Assembly (NCBI RefSeq): GCF_000498955.2 | Contig: NZ_AYGX02000155.1 | Span: 1 to 36,766, forward strand | Direction: 5' to 3' | DNA length: 36,766 bases | Source: Lactiplantibacillus fabifermentans DSM 21115 | GTDB lineage: Bacteria; Bacillota; Bacilli; Lactobacillales; Lactobacillaceae | Shown here: positions 1-9,005 of the stretch, piece by piece | How the letters are laid out: the number at the start of each line of letters is the position of its first letter | Numbering within the stretch: the first letter of the stretch is position 1 | Made by a program: the position numbers and the translations under genes | The notes under the pieces: model-generated | Seen by the model: the letters and a program-made list of their open reading frames with translations, nothing else | What the model was told of the DNA's origin: nothing | Databases searched by the model: none

Positions 1-83
1 AAAATTCGGTTTTGCGTGGGTTTTTACGATTTAGGAACTAGTTATGTCACAGCTCCATTTTTAGACATATTCCGAATAGTTGC

Positions 84-126
84 TGTGGACAATCGTCTTG
101 ATTAGCGAGTTGTCCACAGTGGATAA
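84..126. promoter_or_regulatory. Cluster of DnaA-box-like sites
   Basis: Three 9-mers close to the DnaA box (TTATNCACA) lie within 43 bp. TGTGGACAA at 84-92 and TTGTCCACA at 110-118 are exact inverted copies of each other, each one base from consensus. AGTGGATAA at 118-126 overlaps the second and is also one base off on the opposite strand. The site follows the stop of the leftmost gene by only a few bases. No dnaA, dnaN or rnpA is visible, so this is not evidence of oriC. A DnaA-titrating or regulatory cluster is the inference. Confidence 0.4.
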
Positions 127-129
127 CTT

Positions 130-489
130 TTATAATTCTAATTCAGCCAATTGCTTCAGACCAGCCACAATTGAAGACCGCGAGAACGCACCAGCTTTAA
201 GCTCGTCATCGTTCAGCTGGTTCAGCGTGTCATAAAACCAGACGCCCAGCTTCATAAAGTCTTGTTCCGGTAACGCATATTGTAGTTTCAATAAGCGCTG
301 GGCCCCCGCCGCATATTGCTGCTTGGCAATCAAGTCTGCTAGTTCCGCTTGATGTGGCAATTTCTCAGCTTGAGCTTGCGGAAAGACAATCGCAGTCTTG
401 CCACTTTTACTTCCATGAGCCAGTACATATCCCAGTCCATCAGCAAAAGCATGCAATTGGCGCATGATCCAATCACTTTCGTTTTCCAC
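130..489 (-). CDS. DUF6483-like small cytoplasmic protein
   Basis: A 119-residue protein without signal peptide or membrane segment. The N-terminus (ESDWIMRQLHAFADGLG) resembles the Firmicute DUF6483 family, which I recall as small proteins of about this length opening with a similar W-[IL]-M-R-Q motif; no function is established. The rest is predicted helical and rich in Gln, Leu and Ala. Translation starts at GTG (487-489), preceded by AGAAGGTGA at good spacing. It lies 43 bp downstream of the small membrane protein gene and probably shares its transcript. The family call is from memory and moderately secure; the reading frame itself is well supported by the ribosome binding site and the absence of competing frames. 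Confidence 0.7.
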   Translation of the reverse strand: MENESDWIMRQLHAFADGLGYVLAHGSKSGKTAIVFPQAQAEKLPHQAELADLIAKQQYAAGAQRLLKLQYALPEQDFMKLGVWFYDTLNQLNDDELKAGAFSRSSIVAGLKQLAELEL

Positions 490-532
490 AATTTCACCTT
501 CTAACTGTTAATAATCGGCCACTCGTCAATGA

Positions 533-718
533 CTACTTTTCAACACTTTTAGCCCAGTCCCCAAACGTCGTGGCGACTAAATAGATAATTAAGCCATAAG
601 CCAACCCATTCAAAAATAACGAGTTGACCGTGGTAGCTAGCAAAATAGTATATAACATGCTTAATCCAGCAGCGATAATAATTCCCAACAAAACAATGGT
701 TAAACGATGTTTTGACAT
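533..718 (-). CDS. Small two-helix membrane protein
   Basis: A 61-residue, strongly hydrophobic protein. Residues about 5-28 and 31-52 form two predicted membrane helices, with a basic N-terminus (MSKHR) and a charged C-terminal tail (DWAKSVEK). No family is recognised. The ATG start has a G-rich ribosome binding site (GGGGGCTGACGGGCT) just upstream, and an extended -10 promoter lies about 50 bp before it. It precedes the DUF6483-like gene on the same strand, so the two may be a two-gene unit. An overlapping longer frame on the same strand (549-779) reads the same DNA out of frame, has no ribosome binding site and is taken as a shadow. Confidence 0.6.
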   Translation of the reverse strand: MSKHRLTIVLLGIIIAAGLSMLYTILLATTVNSLFLNGLAYGLIIYLVATTFGDWAKSVEK

Positions 719-1062
719 AGCCCGTCAGCCCCCATTCGAATATCGGTAGTAACGAATCTGAATACCGGCATAATACCACGACAACATGTTAAAAATAACC
801 ACTTTTTTGGCAAGATAGTGTTAAGATTTCACACTTTTTGTAAATATTCCGTTAACCTAGCACGGCAGCTATTACCACAACCGCCTAACCATTATTTTAC
901 CCTTTCTGAGAACCAACCATAATGATACGGTTGACTGATTATTACTCAAATCGGTTATCACAACGCAAGTCCATAACACACCTCAACCTGCCAAAAACGA
1001 GCAGCCCCAACTTGATGAATGCGACATTTATTGCTGCTTAACTGAATTCAGCAGTTGGCTGC
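719..1062. other. Intergenic stretch without a gene
   Basis: Apart from the -10 element at 770-775, I see no gene. An imperfect palindrome (AACC ATAATGATAC GGTT, about 916-933) is the only local symmetry. Short frames here lack ribosome binding sites. Confidence 0.5.
770..778 (-). promoter_or_regulatory. Extended -10 promoter of the small membrane protein gene
   Basis: On the minus strand TATTAT is preceded by TGG, the TGn form of an extended -10 element, about 52 bases before the ATG. No good -35 hexamer is seen, as expected for this promoter class. Confidence 0.4.
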
Positions 1063-1091
1063 GAAAAAAAAGCCAACCAACAGAGTTGGCT
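1063..1091 (-). terminator. Intrinsic terminator of rpmE2
   Basis: On the minus strand AGCCAAC and GTTGGCT form a stem (1071-1091) around a short loop, followed directly by eight T. It lies 19 bases after the rpmE2 stop codon. Confidence 0.85.
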
Positions 1092-1109
1092 GACTTAATC
1101 GTTGTATGC

Positions 1110-1355
1110 TTATTTGAGACCGTATTTCTTGTTGAAACGATCGACCGCACCATCGGCTTTGGTGAACTTTTGTTTACCAGTGTAGAATGGATGTGAGTCT
1201 GAAGTAATTTCAACACGGATCAATGGGTAAGTGTTACCGTCTTCCCATTCAACAGTTTCTTCTGAAGTAGCTGTTGAACCAGAAACGAACTTGAAACCAG
1301 TCGTTGAATCTTGGAATACGACTGGATGGTAATCTGGATGAATTCCTTTTTGCAT
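1110..1355 (-). CDS. rpmE2: 50S ribosomal protein L31 type B
   Basis: An 81-residue large-subunit ribosomal protein. It starts [16 protein letters not shown] and ends in a basic tail ([10 protein letters not shown]), as in type B L31. The zinc-binding Cys residues of type A L31 are absent, so this is the zinc-independent form. The ATG at 1353-1355 is chosen because AAAGGAGCG lies just upstream; a longer frame to 1406 adds 17 residues that do not belong to the family. In Bacillus the zinc-free paralogue is repressed by Zur. A Zur-like palindrome (1391-1411) precedes this gene, which fits that known regulation. The gene sits downstream of rho, as in Bacillus, but 365 bp with a structured repeat separate them, so it probably has its own promoter. 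Confidence 0.95.
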   Translation of the reverse strand: MQKGIHPDYHPVVFQDSTTGFKFVSGSTATSEETVEWEDGNTYPLIRVEITSDSHPFYTGKQKFTKADGAVDRFNKKYGLK

Positions 1356-1390
1356 AATTATTACGCTCCTTTGCCCTGAATCATTTGCTG

Positions 1391-1411
1391 AAACAGAGAT
1401 TATCATTGTTT
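1391..1411. promoter_or_regulatory. Candidate Zur-like operator before rpmE2
   Basis: A 21-bp imperfect palindrome AAACA-GA-GAT-T-ATC-AT-TGTTT lies between the candidate rpmE2 promoter and its ribosome binding site. By eye it agrees with the stronger Zur-like site at 22225-22245 at about 15 of 21 positions. A downstream operator acting as a roadblock is the inference. Confidence 0.35.
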
Positions 1412-1426
1412 TAAATCAACCTTTGT

Positions 1427-1455
1427 AGTTTATCATGTGTCAGAGCGTCCGTCAA
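1427..1455 (-). promoter_or_regulatory. Candidate rpmE2 promoter
   Basis: On the minus strand TTGACG (1450-1455) and TAAACT (1427-1432) are 17 bp apart. The -35 hexamer lies inside the outer arm of the family I repeat at 1445-1553, so the repeat may carry part of the promoter. Confidence 0.4.
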
Positions 1456-1553
1456 GCCGGGTTAGGGACGAGCATTGCCTAGCTAAGGGCACAATGCGGT
1501 TTTTGCATTTTGTCATTAGCGTAGCAAGCGGAATCCCTTGGCTTGACGGACGC
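1445..1553 (+). repeat. Family I structured repeat, copy A
   Basis: The outer arms GCGTCCGTCAAGCC (1445-1458) and GGCTTGACGGACGC (1540-1553) are perfect 14-bp complements. Inside come a GGGT bulge, a short middle stem (AGGGA/TCCCT), then the conserved internal loop: GAGCATTGCCTAG (1470-1482) facing GCGTAGCAAGCGG (1519-1531). The apical stem ACAATGC/GCATTTTGT is imperfect. The element is followed by GTTTC, as in the other copies. It lies between rho and rpmE2, oriented opposite to both. Confidence 0.75.
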
Positions 1554-1622
1554 GTTTCAGCAAGTTTGCGGGCACTAGTAGCACCCACCCACTAAAACTA
1601 ACTCAGCCCATCTCGCCATAGC

Positions 1623-1670
1623 TGTAGCAAGCGGAATCCCCTAGCTTGACGGACGCGTTTCAGCAAGTTT
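1623..1670 (+). repeat. Family I repeat, 3' half copy
   Basis: This nearly repeats the 3' half of copy A (1521-1567): GTAGCAAGCGGAATCCC, the arm CTTGACGGACGC, then GTTTCAGCAAGTTT. It has no 5' arm of its own. It could pair with the 5' arm at 1445-1458 in place of the proximal 3' arm, giving two alternative folds. It ends just before the rho stop codon. Confidence 0.65.
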
Positions 1671-1720
1671 GTGATACCTAAATCTCTCACCGAAATCCGG
1701 CACCCAAGCCCTAACCGGCG

Positions 1721-3025
1721 CTACCGATCATTATTCCGGCGTGGGCGGCGGGCACCACCGTTGCCGAACTTCACCCCCGCCAAGTCATGTAAAAACTCAG
1801 TGTTGTTGTCAGTGTGCTTTAAGAATTGTAACAGTTGTTCGGTATACTCCAGCGCATTGCCGGTCATTGACCGGCGAATTTGCCAGACGGGTTCTAAGTT
1901 TTGACGACTGATCAACAGTTCTTCTTTCCGGGTGCTCGATTGTTTCAAATCTAGCGCCGGGAAGACACGGCGATCGGCCAGTTCGCGTGATAGTTGTAAT
2001 TCGGAGTTCCCAGTTCCTTTGAACTCTTCGTAAATCATATCATCCATACGACTACCCGTATCCACTAAGGCCGTCCCCAGAATCGTCAAACTACCGCCTT
2101 CTTCGATATTCCGAGCGGAACCAAAGAAACGTTTCGGTTTATAAAACGCGGTGGGGTCCAGCCCACCGGACAAGGTCCGACCACTGGATGGCATCACTAA
2201 GTTGTACGCCCGGGTTAACCGGGTAATCGAATCGAGCAAAATAATGACATCTTGCTTATCTTCCACTAACCGTCGCGCCCGTTCCAACACTAATTCAGCG
2301 ACGCGGACGTGATTTTGGGGTTGTTGGTCAAACGTTGAGCTGACCACTTCACCTTTAATCGAGCGTTCCAAATCCGTGACTTCTTCGGGCCGTTCATCAA
2401 TTAGTAACATAATTAACTTGGCATCCGGATAATTGGTCATAATCCCGTTAGCGATGTTTTTGAGCAACGTCGTTTTACCAGCTTTGGGTGGCGCCACAAT
2501 TAAGCCCCGTTGGCCAAAACCAATCGGCACAAACGTATCAATTAACCGCGTCGACAAAATTTGTTTAGTCGTCGAAAGTTTGATTTGCCGCTTCGGATAT
2601 AACGGCGTTAACGCTGGAAAATGGGGCCGTTGTTTCGCCTCATTCGGGTCTTTACCGTTAACCGTTCCGACGCGCATCAAGCCATAATAACGTTCATTGG
2701 GCTTCGGTGGGCGCGCTTGCCCCGCGACAAAGTCACCATTGCGCAAGCCAAACCGGTGGATTTGCGATTGGGAAATGTAAATATCTTCTTGCGAAGGACC
2801 GTAGTTAATTGGTCGTAAAAAGCCGTAGCCTTCTTGACCGATGATTTCCAGGACCCCTTCCATTTGGACGAAGCCCCGTTTTTTATCTTGTTCTCGTAAG
2901 ACCGCGAGTGAGAGTTCCTTTTTATTCATTTGTGAATAGTACGGAATCTTATAGTCGCGCGCATACGTATATATCTCCTTGAGCGTTTTTTCCTCAAGGT
3001 CATGCATCGTTAAAATTTTTTCCAT
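1721..3025 (-). CDS. rho: Transcription termination factor Rho
   Basis: A homohexameric RNA-dependent ATPase that ends transcription. It has an N-terminal helical Rho_N region (about residues 1-45), a cold-shock-like RNA-binding domain (about 50-118, with QEGYGFLRP and DIYISQSQI), and a RecA-type motor domain. The Walker A is APPKAGKTT (about 178-186), Walker B LIMLLIDE, and the Q-loop region lies around [18 protein letters not shown]. Length (434 residues) is typical. I start it at the ATG at 3023-3025, because AGAAAGAG stands eight bases upstream; a GTG two codons earlier (3031) is too close to that site. The C-terminus is basic ([12 protein letters not shown]). murA2 lies 111 bp upstream on the same strand, an order shared with Bacillus. 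Confidence 0.97.
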   Translation of the reverse strand: MEKILTMHDLEEKTLKEIYTYARDYKIPYYSQMNKKELSLAVLREQDKKRGFVQMEGVLEIIGQEGYGFLRPINYGPSQEDIYISQSQIHRFGLRNGDFVAGQARPPKPNERYYGLMRVGTVNGKDPNEAKQRPHFPALTPLYPKRQIKLSTTKQILSTRLIDTFVPIGFGQRGLIVAPPKAGKTTLLKNIANGIMTNYPDAKLIMLLIDERPEEVTDLERSIKGEVVSSTFDQQPQNHVRVAELVLERARRLVEDKQDVIILLDSITRLTRAYNLVMPSSGRTLSGGLDPTAFYKPKRFFGSARNIEEGGSLTILGTALVDTGSRMDDMIYEEFKGTGNSELQLSRELADRRVFPALDLKQSSTRKEELLISRQNLEPVWQIRRSMTGNALEYTEQLLQFLKHTDNNTEFLHDLAGVKFGNGGARRPRRNNDR

Positions 3026-3135
3026 ATCCACTGCTCTTTCTCAGTTCAGCTGCTCAAAAATGCCATGGCCGAAAAAGCCACCGCCATAATCGGTCGGTGA
3101 CCATCTCCAGTCGTTTTCAGCCACACTAAAAAATC

Positions 3136-4413
3136 TTATTCCGGCACTTGTTCGTCGGCGGCAATATCCACATCAGCACCTAGGCTGTGTAATTTATCAA
3201 CCACGCGGTCGTAACCCCGTAAAATATTGTCAGCGCGTGAAATTTCAGTGGTACCGGTGGCACTCAAGCCCGCAATCATCAATGCCGCACCAGAGCGGAT
3301 TTCTCCCGCTTCAACATGCGCACCTTGTAAGTGTGACGAGTGACCAACCACAATCAAGTTATCTTGGACCCGAATATCGGCGCCCATCTTCTTTAATTGG
3401 GCAATGTGTTGCGTCCGCTGTGGGTAAATCGTATCAATTACGACACTACTCCCATCGGCATGTAACAATAATGGCGTAATTGGTTGTTGCAAATCAGTTG
3501 CAAAACCAGGATACGTCGCGGTTTTGACCCGAATTGGATTCAATTCACCAACCCGCGGTACAAAAATACTATCTTCGTTAATTTGTAAATCAACGCCCAT
3601 TTCAAGCATCTTGGACGTGAACGATTCCATATGTTCAGGAATGACATTTTTCAATAAAATGCCGTCCCCAATCGAAGCGGCTAAGGACAAGTAAGTCCCC
3701 GTTTCGATGCGATCAGGAATAATCGTGTGGGTCGCCCGTGAACGCAATGAATCGACGCCTTCAATCCGGATGACGTCAGTTCCGGCGCCACGAATCTTGG
3801 CCCCCATGTTATTCAAGAAAGTTGCTAAATCAATAATTTCTGGTTCTTTGGCGGCATTTTCGATACTCGTCGTACCATGCGCCTTAACAGCGGCCAAAAT
3901 AATATTAATAGTAGCGCCAACTGACACGACATCTAAGAAAATTCGCGCGCCGTGCAAGCCTTCAGAGCCCGTCGAAATAAAGACCGAGTCGTTTTTTTCA
4001 ACGACGTTGGCCCCTAATGCTTTAAATCCTTTAATGTGTTGGTCAATGGGACGTGGACCGATATTATCGCCGCCGGGGAACGTGACCGTGGCCCGGTTAA
4101 AGCGCCCTAATAAGGCCCCCATGAAATAGTAAGATGCGCGCAGGCTTTTAATTGCGCGACTTGGTAATTCGGATTCTTCAATATGAGTTGGATCAATCGT
4201 TAAAACATCATTTTCAAATGTGGAATGGACATTCATCGATTCCAAAATAATTTGTAAATTGTGAACGTCTAAAATGTGCGGAACCGTATCGAATTGGACC
4301 GGAGTGTCTGCAAGAATCGCAGCAGGAATCAGTGCGACGGTACTATTTTTTGCGCCACCGATCGTTAATTCCCCAGAAAGTCGTTTTCCGCCATGGATAA
4401 TCATTTTTTTCAT
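3136..4413 (-). CDS. murA2: UDP-N-acetylglucosamine 1-carboxyvinyltransferase, Asp variant
   Basis: The first committed step of peptidoglycan synthesis: enolpyruvyl transfer from PEP to UDP-GlcNAc, in the cytoplasm. The 425-residue EPSP-synthase fold has the conserved Lys-Asn in GGAKNS (about residue 22) and the catalytic loop FPGGDNIGPRP (112-122). In most MurA proteins the loop has Cys at this position, the residue alkylated by fosfomycin; here codon GAT gives Asp116. Cys-to-Asp MurA is known to be active and fosfomycin-resistant. The remaining motifs, including RPIDQHIKG and the C-terminal RGYDRVVDKL, look intact. The start has AGGAAAG at good spacing, and a TTGTTT-17-TATTAT promoter lies about 55 bp upstream. 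Position next to rho favours the MurAB/MurZ-type paralogue, so a second murA is expected elsewhere. Confidence 0.93.
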   Translation of the reverse strand: MKKMIIHGGKRLSGELTIGGAKNSTVALIPAAILADTPVQFDTVPHILDVHNLQIILESMNVHSTFENDVLTIDPTHIEESELPSRAIKSLRASYYFMGALLGRFNRATVTFPGGDNIGPRPIDQHIKGFKALGANVVEKNDSVFISTGSEGLHGARIFLDVVSVGATINIILAAVKAHGTTSIENAAKEPEIIDLATFLNNMGAKIRGAGTDVIRIEGVDSLRSRATHTIIPDRIETGTYLSLAASIGDGILLKNVIPEHMESFTSKMLEMGVDLQINEDSIFVPRVGELNPIRVKTATYPGFATDLQQPITPLLLHADGSSVVIDTIYPQRTQHIAQLKKMGADIRVQDNLIVVGHSSHLQGAHVEAGEIRSGAALMIAGLSATGTTEISRADNILRGYDRVVDKLHSLGADVDIAADEQVPE

Positions 4414-4467
4414 AACATAACTTTCCTCGCTAAATAAGTGTCACACTGTATCATACAATCATTAACC

Positions 4468-4496
4468 ATAATAAAGAATGTCATGCAAAAAAACAA
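4468..4496 (-). promoter_or_regulatory. Promoter of murA2
   Basis: On the minus strand TTGTTT (4491-4496) and TATTAT (4468-4473) are exactly 17 bp apart, 55 bp before the murA2 start and downstream of the serine dehydratase terminator. Confidence 0.55.
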
Positions 4497-4599
4497 CCAA
4501 TATCAGGAAACTGTAATCTTTTTGAACAAGAAATTCTTGTACTTAACTAATTTAACCGCTTTCATCGTCAAATCACAAATTTTTGGTCACCAACTCGTC

Positions 4600-4635
4600 A
4601 AAAAAATGCGTCCAAGCAAAGTTGCTTGAGCGCAT
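4600..4635 (-). terminator. Intrinsic terminator of the serine dehydratase operon
   Basis: On the minus strand ATGCGCTCAAGC pairs with GCTTGGACGCAT (one interruption) around a short loop, followed by seven T. It starts 17 bases after the sdaAA stop codon. Confidence 0.85.
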
Positions 4636-4651
4636 CAATTAACATTTTCAA

Positions 4652-5545
4652 TTAAGCTTGGGCGGTCGGATGATGACCAAAGATCCGTTCTTTAATACGA
4701 ACAGCGGTTGGTGTCGCAGCTAGGCCACCTAACCCCGTCTCCCGCAAGGAATCTGGTAAGTTTTTACCAATCTTATCCATGGCCACAATGACTTCATCAG
4801 CGGGAATCTTATTCGTACAACCAGCTAAGGCCATATCAGCGGCAATTAACGCATTGCCGACCCCAATCGCATTGCGTTTAACACAGGGTAATTCGACGAG
4901 TCCGGCGACCGGGTCGCACACCAGCCCCAATAAATTGCTAATCGCAATCGCTAACGCTTCGGAACTCTGTTCGGGCGTGCCACCAGCAATGGCAACCGCT
5001 GCCGACGCGGCCATCGCCGACGCACTGCCGACTTCGGCCTGACAACCACCCGTCGCCCCGGCAATCCCAGCATTATTTGCAATAATCATGCCAAAGGCGC
5101 CGGCCGTAAATAAGAACTGAATCATTTGGTCCCGATTCAAATCTAAGCGGTCTTTCAGCGTGAATAACACGCCCGGCAGCGTCCCGGCGGAACCAGCCGT
5201 CGGCGTCGCGCAAACAACGCCCATCGCCGCATTAACCTCACTGGTGGCCACGGCATTTTGCACGGCTTCCATCACGGTATCGCCCGCCAGCGTGTGGCCT
5301 TTTTCGCGATACTTTTTCAGTAGCACCGCTTCGCCACCCGTTAAGCCGGTTTTTGAATGGACCCCTTCGCCCGCGGCGCCTTTTTCAATGGCCGCGGCCA
5401 TCACATCCAAGTTGCGGCCCATCGCTTGCCAAATATCGTCGCGACTCGCATGGGTCACCGACATTTCCTGGGTTATCATTAATTCATAGATTGGTTGTTG
5501 CTTCACTTGCGCAGCGGCAACTAATTCTGAAACGTGCATATACAT
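4652..5545 (-). CDS. sdaAA: L-serine dehydratase, iron-sulfur-dependent, alpha subunit
   Basis: The catalytic alpha chain of the two-subunit [4Fe-4S] L-serine deaminase, converting L-serine to pyruvate and ammonia in the cytoplasm. The 297-residue length is typical. Motifs include KTGLTGGEA (about 65-73), CATPTAGSAGTLPG (112-125), GGCQAEVGSASAMA (166-179) and CDPVAGLVELPC (210-221). Cys112, Cys168, Cys210 and Cys221 are conserved positions, some of them cluster ligands. The stop of the beta-subunit gene is directly followed by this ATG, with AGGGGG eight bases upstream inside the beta gene, so the subunits are translationally coupled. A second ATG two codons later is possible but worse spaced. 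Confidence 0.95.
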   Translation of the reverse strand: MYMHVSELVAAAQVKQQPIYELMITQEMSVTHASRDDIWQAMGRNLDVMAAAIEKGAAGEGVHSKTGLTGGEAVLLKKYREKGHTLAGDTVMEAVQNAVATSEVNAAMGVVCATPTAGSAGTLPGVLFTLKDRLDLNRDQMIQFLFTAGAFGMIIANNAGIAGATGGCQAEVGSASAMAASAAVAIAGGTPEQSSEALAIAISNLLGLVCDPVAGLVELPCVKRNAIGVGNALIAADMALAGCTNKIPADEVIVAMDKIGKNLPDSLRETGLGGLAATPTAVRIKERIFGHHPTAQA

Positions 5546-6211
5546 TTAGCTGACCCCCTGCAAATAAACTAGTTGGCCATAATCGGCGGCCAATTTTTGA
5601 ACTTCGGTATGTTGTAATTGCCGATCCAAATCATATTCATACAAATTATGATCTTCAGCTTGGTAGTGCTTTTGGTCGGTCACTTCAGTTAATTTTGATA
5701 ATAGCTTGGTAATCATGTGATGGTCGGCTTCACTGCCGGGCACGAGTAAAATGGGTAACGGCCCTCGCGGCTTAATATCAAAGCCATCCATCTTAATTTC
5801 ACGAATCTCAATCGTCCCACCGCCAATCGAACAACCAGCCACGACAATTGATTTTTGTTGATTTTTCAATTCAATAATCGCGGTATTGGGATGATGAATG
5901 GGGCTGGCTTTAACTTCCGCAATAAACGTCATGTTAATCCCGGCGTCTTGCGCCAGTTTAATGGCGTACGGCACCCGCGCGTCATCGGGGGCAAAGCCCA
6001 GAATTCCACTAATAATCGCATAGTCGGTCCCATGACCTTTGTGCGTCTTCGCAAAGGAATCGTAATAATGAATGACAATATCGGTCGGTTTGGTTTTAAA
6101 AATACTATGCGCCGCGCGACCAATCGCACAAGCCCCCGCGGTATGCGAACTTGACGGGCCAATCATGACGGGCCCAATAATATCAAACACACTTTTATAA
6201 TTTACGGTCAT
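5546..6211 (-). CDS. sdaAB: L-serine dehydratase, iron-sulfur-dependent, beta subunit
   Basis: The partner subunit of SdaAA. The N-terminal domain carries IGPSSSHTAGAC (about 17-28), the hallmark of this family, and a C-terminal ACT-like region starts near residue 145 (PLPILLVPGSEADHHMI), of the kind thought to sense amino acids. Length 221 residues is usual. The start has an ideal AGGAGG seven bases upstream. It is the first gene of the pair and is followed without a gap by sdaAA. The 1-kb upstream region contains two structured repeats and no gene. Confidence 0.95.
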   Translation of the reverse strand: MTVNYKSVFDIIGPVMIGPSSSHTAGACAIGRAAHSIFKTKPTDIVIHYYDSFAKTHKGHGTDYAIISGILGFAPDDARVPYAIKLAQDAGINMTFIAEVKASPIHHPNTAIIELKNQQKSIVVAGCSIGGGTIEIREIKMDGFDIKPRGPLPILLVPGSEADHHMITKLLSKLTEVTDQKHYQAEDHNLYEYDLDRQLQHTEVQKLAADYGQLVYLQGVS

Positions 6212-6445
6212 TGCAAATTCCTCCTATTGACTCATCGCCTAGCGACGACATCAATCAGGGTTTCAACCCTCGCCAACCCCATTAATCTAGTTATGACAAT
6301 TATAACTGCTATTGGCGAATATAATTGTCCCACCAATTCAACTTTTAATCATTAGAAACCCTAGTGAAATTCCACCGTTTACCTAAGTAAATACTGGCAA
6401 AGCCGTTAATTTTTATCATTTTGCGGAGGGCGTTTGGCCGCCTCC

Positions 6446-6610
6446 AGCGATGGGGGTGCGCGCTGTGGGGCAACCCTGTCGAGCCAAAGGGCGGTCTCGC
6501 CAGGCGCTTGGCTGCCTCGCAAGGCCTGCGAGTCAACCAAGACGGCCCATGTTCTAAGCGAGCAAACAACGCTCACTAAGAACATCGACACAGCGCACAC
6601 CCCCATCGCT
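6446..6610 (+). repeat. Family II multibranch structured repeat, copy a
   Basis: The 20-bp outer arms (6446-6465 and 6591-6610, one mismatch) close three hairpins. P: CCTGTCGAG/CTCGCCAGG (6475-6483/6496-6504) with loop CCAAAGGGCGGT. Q: CTTGG...CCAAG (6507-6541) with an inner TCGCA/TGCGA stem and the GCC/GTC mismatch motif. R: ATGTTCTAAGCGAGC/GCTCACTAAGAACAT (6549-6585). The junction bases CTGTGGGGCA and CGACACAG match other copies although the stem sequences do not. Confidence 0.8.
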
Positions 6611-6984
6611 TCCGGCTAAATTCCATAAATTAACGGTAGCTCTCTCATAAATTATTTTGGGTAATCCCAGCGTTTAATTAATAGTGGCTAATTTAGTCGT
6701 TTTTCGACCATTTTTCAAGTTGTACCGAGTAATTACTAACTTTTGTTTGAAAATCATCTTGAAAGCGGCCATTTGTTAAGGCAAATAAGTGAGTTACCCA
6801 ATAAAAATTTTGATATAACGTGCTTAACAAACCAAATACGAATCACTTGAACATAGCTTCAACTCGCCGACCTCTTCACAATGTCCAGCTGACCATTATT
6901 CTCACGGTTTGTCGAGCCTCACCAACTAAACTCAGCTATTCCATTCAAAAATACTAGCCATTCCCAAAAAACACGTCAGCGTTA

Positions 6985-7156
6985 GCCGGTCGCCAGTTGT
7001 CAGACGCTGTGTCGATTCACTTAGTCAGCGTTTTTGGCTGGCTTAGTGAATGAGCCGTGTTGGTAGACTTACGGGCTTGGTAAGGCTGCCAACCGCCCTC
7101 AAGACCGCCTTTTGGCTTGAGGTCTGCTCCACAGAGCCTGGCAACTGGCGACCGGC
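6985..7156 (-). repeat. Family II multibranch structured repeat, copy b
   Basis: The outer arms GCCGGTCGCCAGTTG (6985-6999) and CAACTGGCGACCGGC (7142-7156) are perfect complements. Read on the minus strand, hairpin P is CCTCAAG/CTTGAGG with loop CCAAAAGGCGGT, Q is TTGG-AG-CC-TTAC/GTAA-GT-CT-CCAA, and R is ATTCACTAAG-CAGC/GCTGACTAAGTGAAT. Junctions CTGTGGAGCAGACC and CGACACAGCG match copy a. It converges with copy a across a 374-bp spacer. Confidence 0.8.
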
Positions 7157-7167
7157 GGCAAGCAAGC

Positions 7168-7205
7168 AAAAAAAGACACCGAAGCCATCAAGCTCCAGTG
7201 TCTTT
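7168..7205 (-). terminator. Intrinsic terminator of pyrG
   Basis: On the minus strand AAAGACACTGGAGC pairs with GCTTCGGTGTCTTT (two wobbles), followed by a run of T. It begins 17 bases after the pyrG stop codon. Confidence 0.88.
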
Positions 7206-7221
7206 CAGAAAAAATCCGTAA

Positions 7222-8937
<1,716 letters not shown>

Positions 8938-8948
8938 CTACCAGAGAG

Positions 8949-8987
8949 CCCAAATAAGATAATACAAGGAGATTTAACATTCGTCAA
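8949..8987 (-). promoter_or_regulatory. pyrG promoter with GGGCTC start
   Basis: On the minus strand TTGACG (8982-8987) and TATTAT (8959-8964) are 17 bp apart. Seven bases later comes GGGCTC, with its first G at 8951. A transcript beginning GGGC at this distance is the known requirement for CTP-sensitive slippage at Bacillus pyrG. Confidence 0.75.
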
Positions 8988-9005
8988 GTTAAATCAGCCA
9001 ACCAC

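Larger units (their letters stand above)
6212..7167. other. Gene-free 1-kb region with a convergent repeat pair
   Basis: The region separates the serine dehydratase operon start from the pyrG terminator. It holds two family II structured repeats in opposite orientation (6446-6610 and 6985-7156). The roughly 375-bp AT-richer spacer between them shows no frame with a ribosome binding site. Frames of 60-75 codons at 6345-6619 run through the repeat and are products of its palindromic sequence. Confidence 0.6.

Noticed and set aside
84-126. Chromosomal origin of replication
   Set aside because: No dnaA, dnaN or rpmH in the window and no AT-rich unwinding region next to the boxes; only a small cluster is supported.
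549-779. 76-codon minus-strand frame overlapping the small membrane protein
   Set aside because: It is out of frame with the better-supported 61-residue protein, starts upstream of the promoter -10 region, and has no ribosome binding site.
1445-1670. Family I repeats as CRISPR
   Set aside because: There is no array of direct repeats with regular spacers and no cas gene; the copies are dispersed over 21 kb.
3707-4129. 140-codon plus-strand frame
   Set aside because: It is antisense to murA2, without ribosome binding site or family features.
6345-6619. Frames of 61-74 codons on both strands
   Set aside because: They run through the palindromic family II repeat; both strands stay open because of the inverted arms, and no ribosome binding site is present.
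6446-7156. Family II repeats as a transposon or MITE with terminal inverted repeats
   Set aside because: No transposase or shared target duplication was seen, and arms differ in sequence between copies while staying paired. A transposable origin is not excluded, but conserved ends, its main sign, are missing.
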